Source: Selenomonadaceae bacterium
GTDB taxonomy: Bacteria > Bacillota > Negativicutes > Selenomonadales > Selenomonadaceae
DNA: 34,687 nucleotides
Reading direction: 5' to 3'
Assembly (NCBI GenBank): GCA_017477125.1
Contig: JAFUXN010000132.1
Coordinates: 1-34,687 of the forward strand
Part shown: positions 34,444-34,687 of the stretch, in pieces
Numbering within the stretch: position 1 is the stretch's first letter
Layout of the letters: each line of letters starts with the position of its first letter
The notes under the pieces: generated by a model
Told to the model about the DNA's origin: nothing
The model's input: only the letters and a program-made list of their open reading frames with translations
The model's database searches: none
Translations under genes and position numbers: made by a program

Positions 34444-34687
34444 GGGCGCCCGCCTACCAAGGGGGCGGCGCGCCCGTTCCAGGTTCATCGTTTCAACGGT
34501 TGAAGGCGGCTAAAATATTTCAGGAGTACGGCAAAAAGAATGGGCGCCGCCTTCCGCTCGAGGCGGCGCGCCCTTCCCATGTTCCTCTGCTCGATGGTTG
34601 AAGGAGTGACGAGGAAAAGAATAGGGCGCCCGCCTTCCGATGGGGCGGCTCGCCCTTTCCAGGTTCATCGTTTCAACGGTTGAAGGC
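34444..34687 (+). repeat. Three GC-palindrome units at the window end
   Basis: Units at 34444-34475, 34542-34573 and 34624-34655, in the orientation of the 2138 array. The second has lost one C in its left arm. The stretch after unit 1 (34476-34506) is repeated almost exactly after unit 3 (34657-34687), where the window ends; more units may follow. No gene is seen from 34320 to the end. Confidence 0.82.

Overview
This is a GC-rich, gene-dense stretch of about 34.7 kb that looks like chromosome from a diderm Firmicute, most likely the Negativicutes (Selenomonas-like). That placement is inferred from an RND efflux pump and RTX-type repeats found alongside Firmicute gene sets: ecfA1-ecfA2-ecfT, the paired radical SAM genes nirJ1/nirJ2, greA-lysS and a DUF1858 protein. 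Several starts are GTG or TTG with good Shine-Dalgarno sites. No rRNA, tRNA, CRISPR array, transposase or integrase was seen.

Layout. 2-2089: polar amino-acid ABC transporter (partial binding protein, permease, and an ATPase with an extra C-terminal domain resembling an anti-sigma/RsbW ATPase). 2138-2332: GC-palindrome repeat array. 2389-4747: ecfA1-ecfA2-ecfT, the energy-coupling module of vitamin/metal uptake. 4816-7695: large RTX-like protein with an embedded zinc-protease-like domain, followed by duplicated terminators. 8054-12509: RND pump, methyltransferase and truA; truA normally sits next to ecfT, so the ecf-truA cluster is split here. 12565-13107: exported orphan. 13197-15907: decayed tetR-hlyD-ABC-2 permease efflux operon. 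15849-19833 (minus strand): ManA-ROK fusion, Fic AMP-transferase-like protein and guaA in one tight operon.

19933-27039: TetR regulator, nirJ1, orphan DNA methyltransferase, repeat-rich gap, a VOC/AraC divergent pair, nirJ2 and an AT-richer phage-like helicase. The two radical SAM enzymes probably act in tetrapyrrole side-chain chemistry. 27145-30422: aroF-tyrA-queC plus an unknown 213-residue protein (aromatic amino acid and queuosine precursor synthesis). 30674-33406: MBL-fold hydrolase, greA, lysS. 33513-34319: rpsO, DUF1858 protein, ACT-domain protein, ended by a strong terminator and another palindrome array reaching the window edge.

The observations most worth following are the ABC ATPase with a degenerate GHKL/RsbW-like tail, the 610-residue ManA-ROK fusion co-transcribed with fic and guaA, the dispersed GC-palindrome family (11 good copies, all intergenic), the RTX protein carrying an HExxH protease domain, and the interrupted nirJ1/nirJ2 locus. 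No single locus could be established as a wholly new system from sequence alone.
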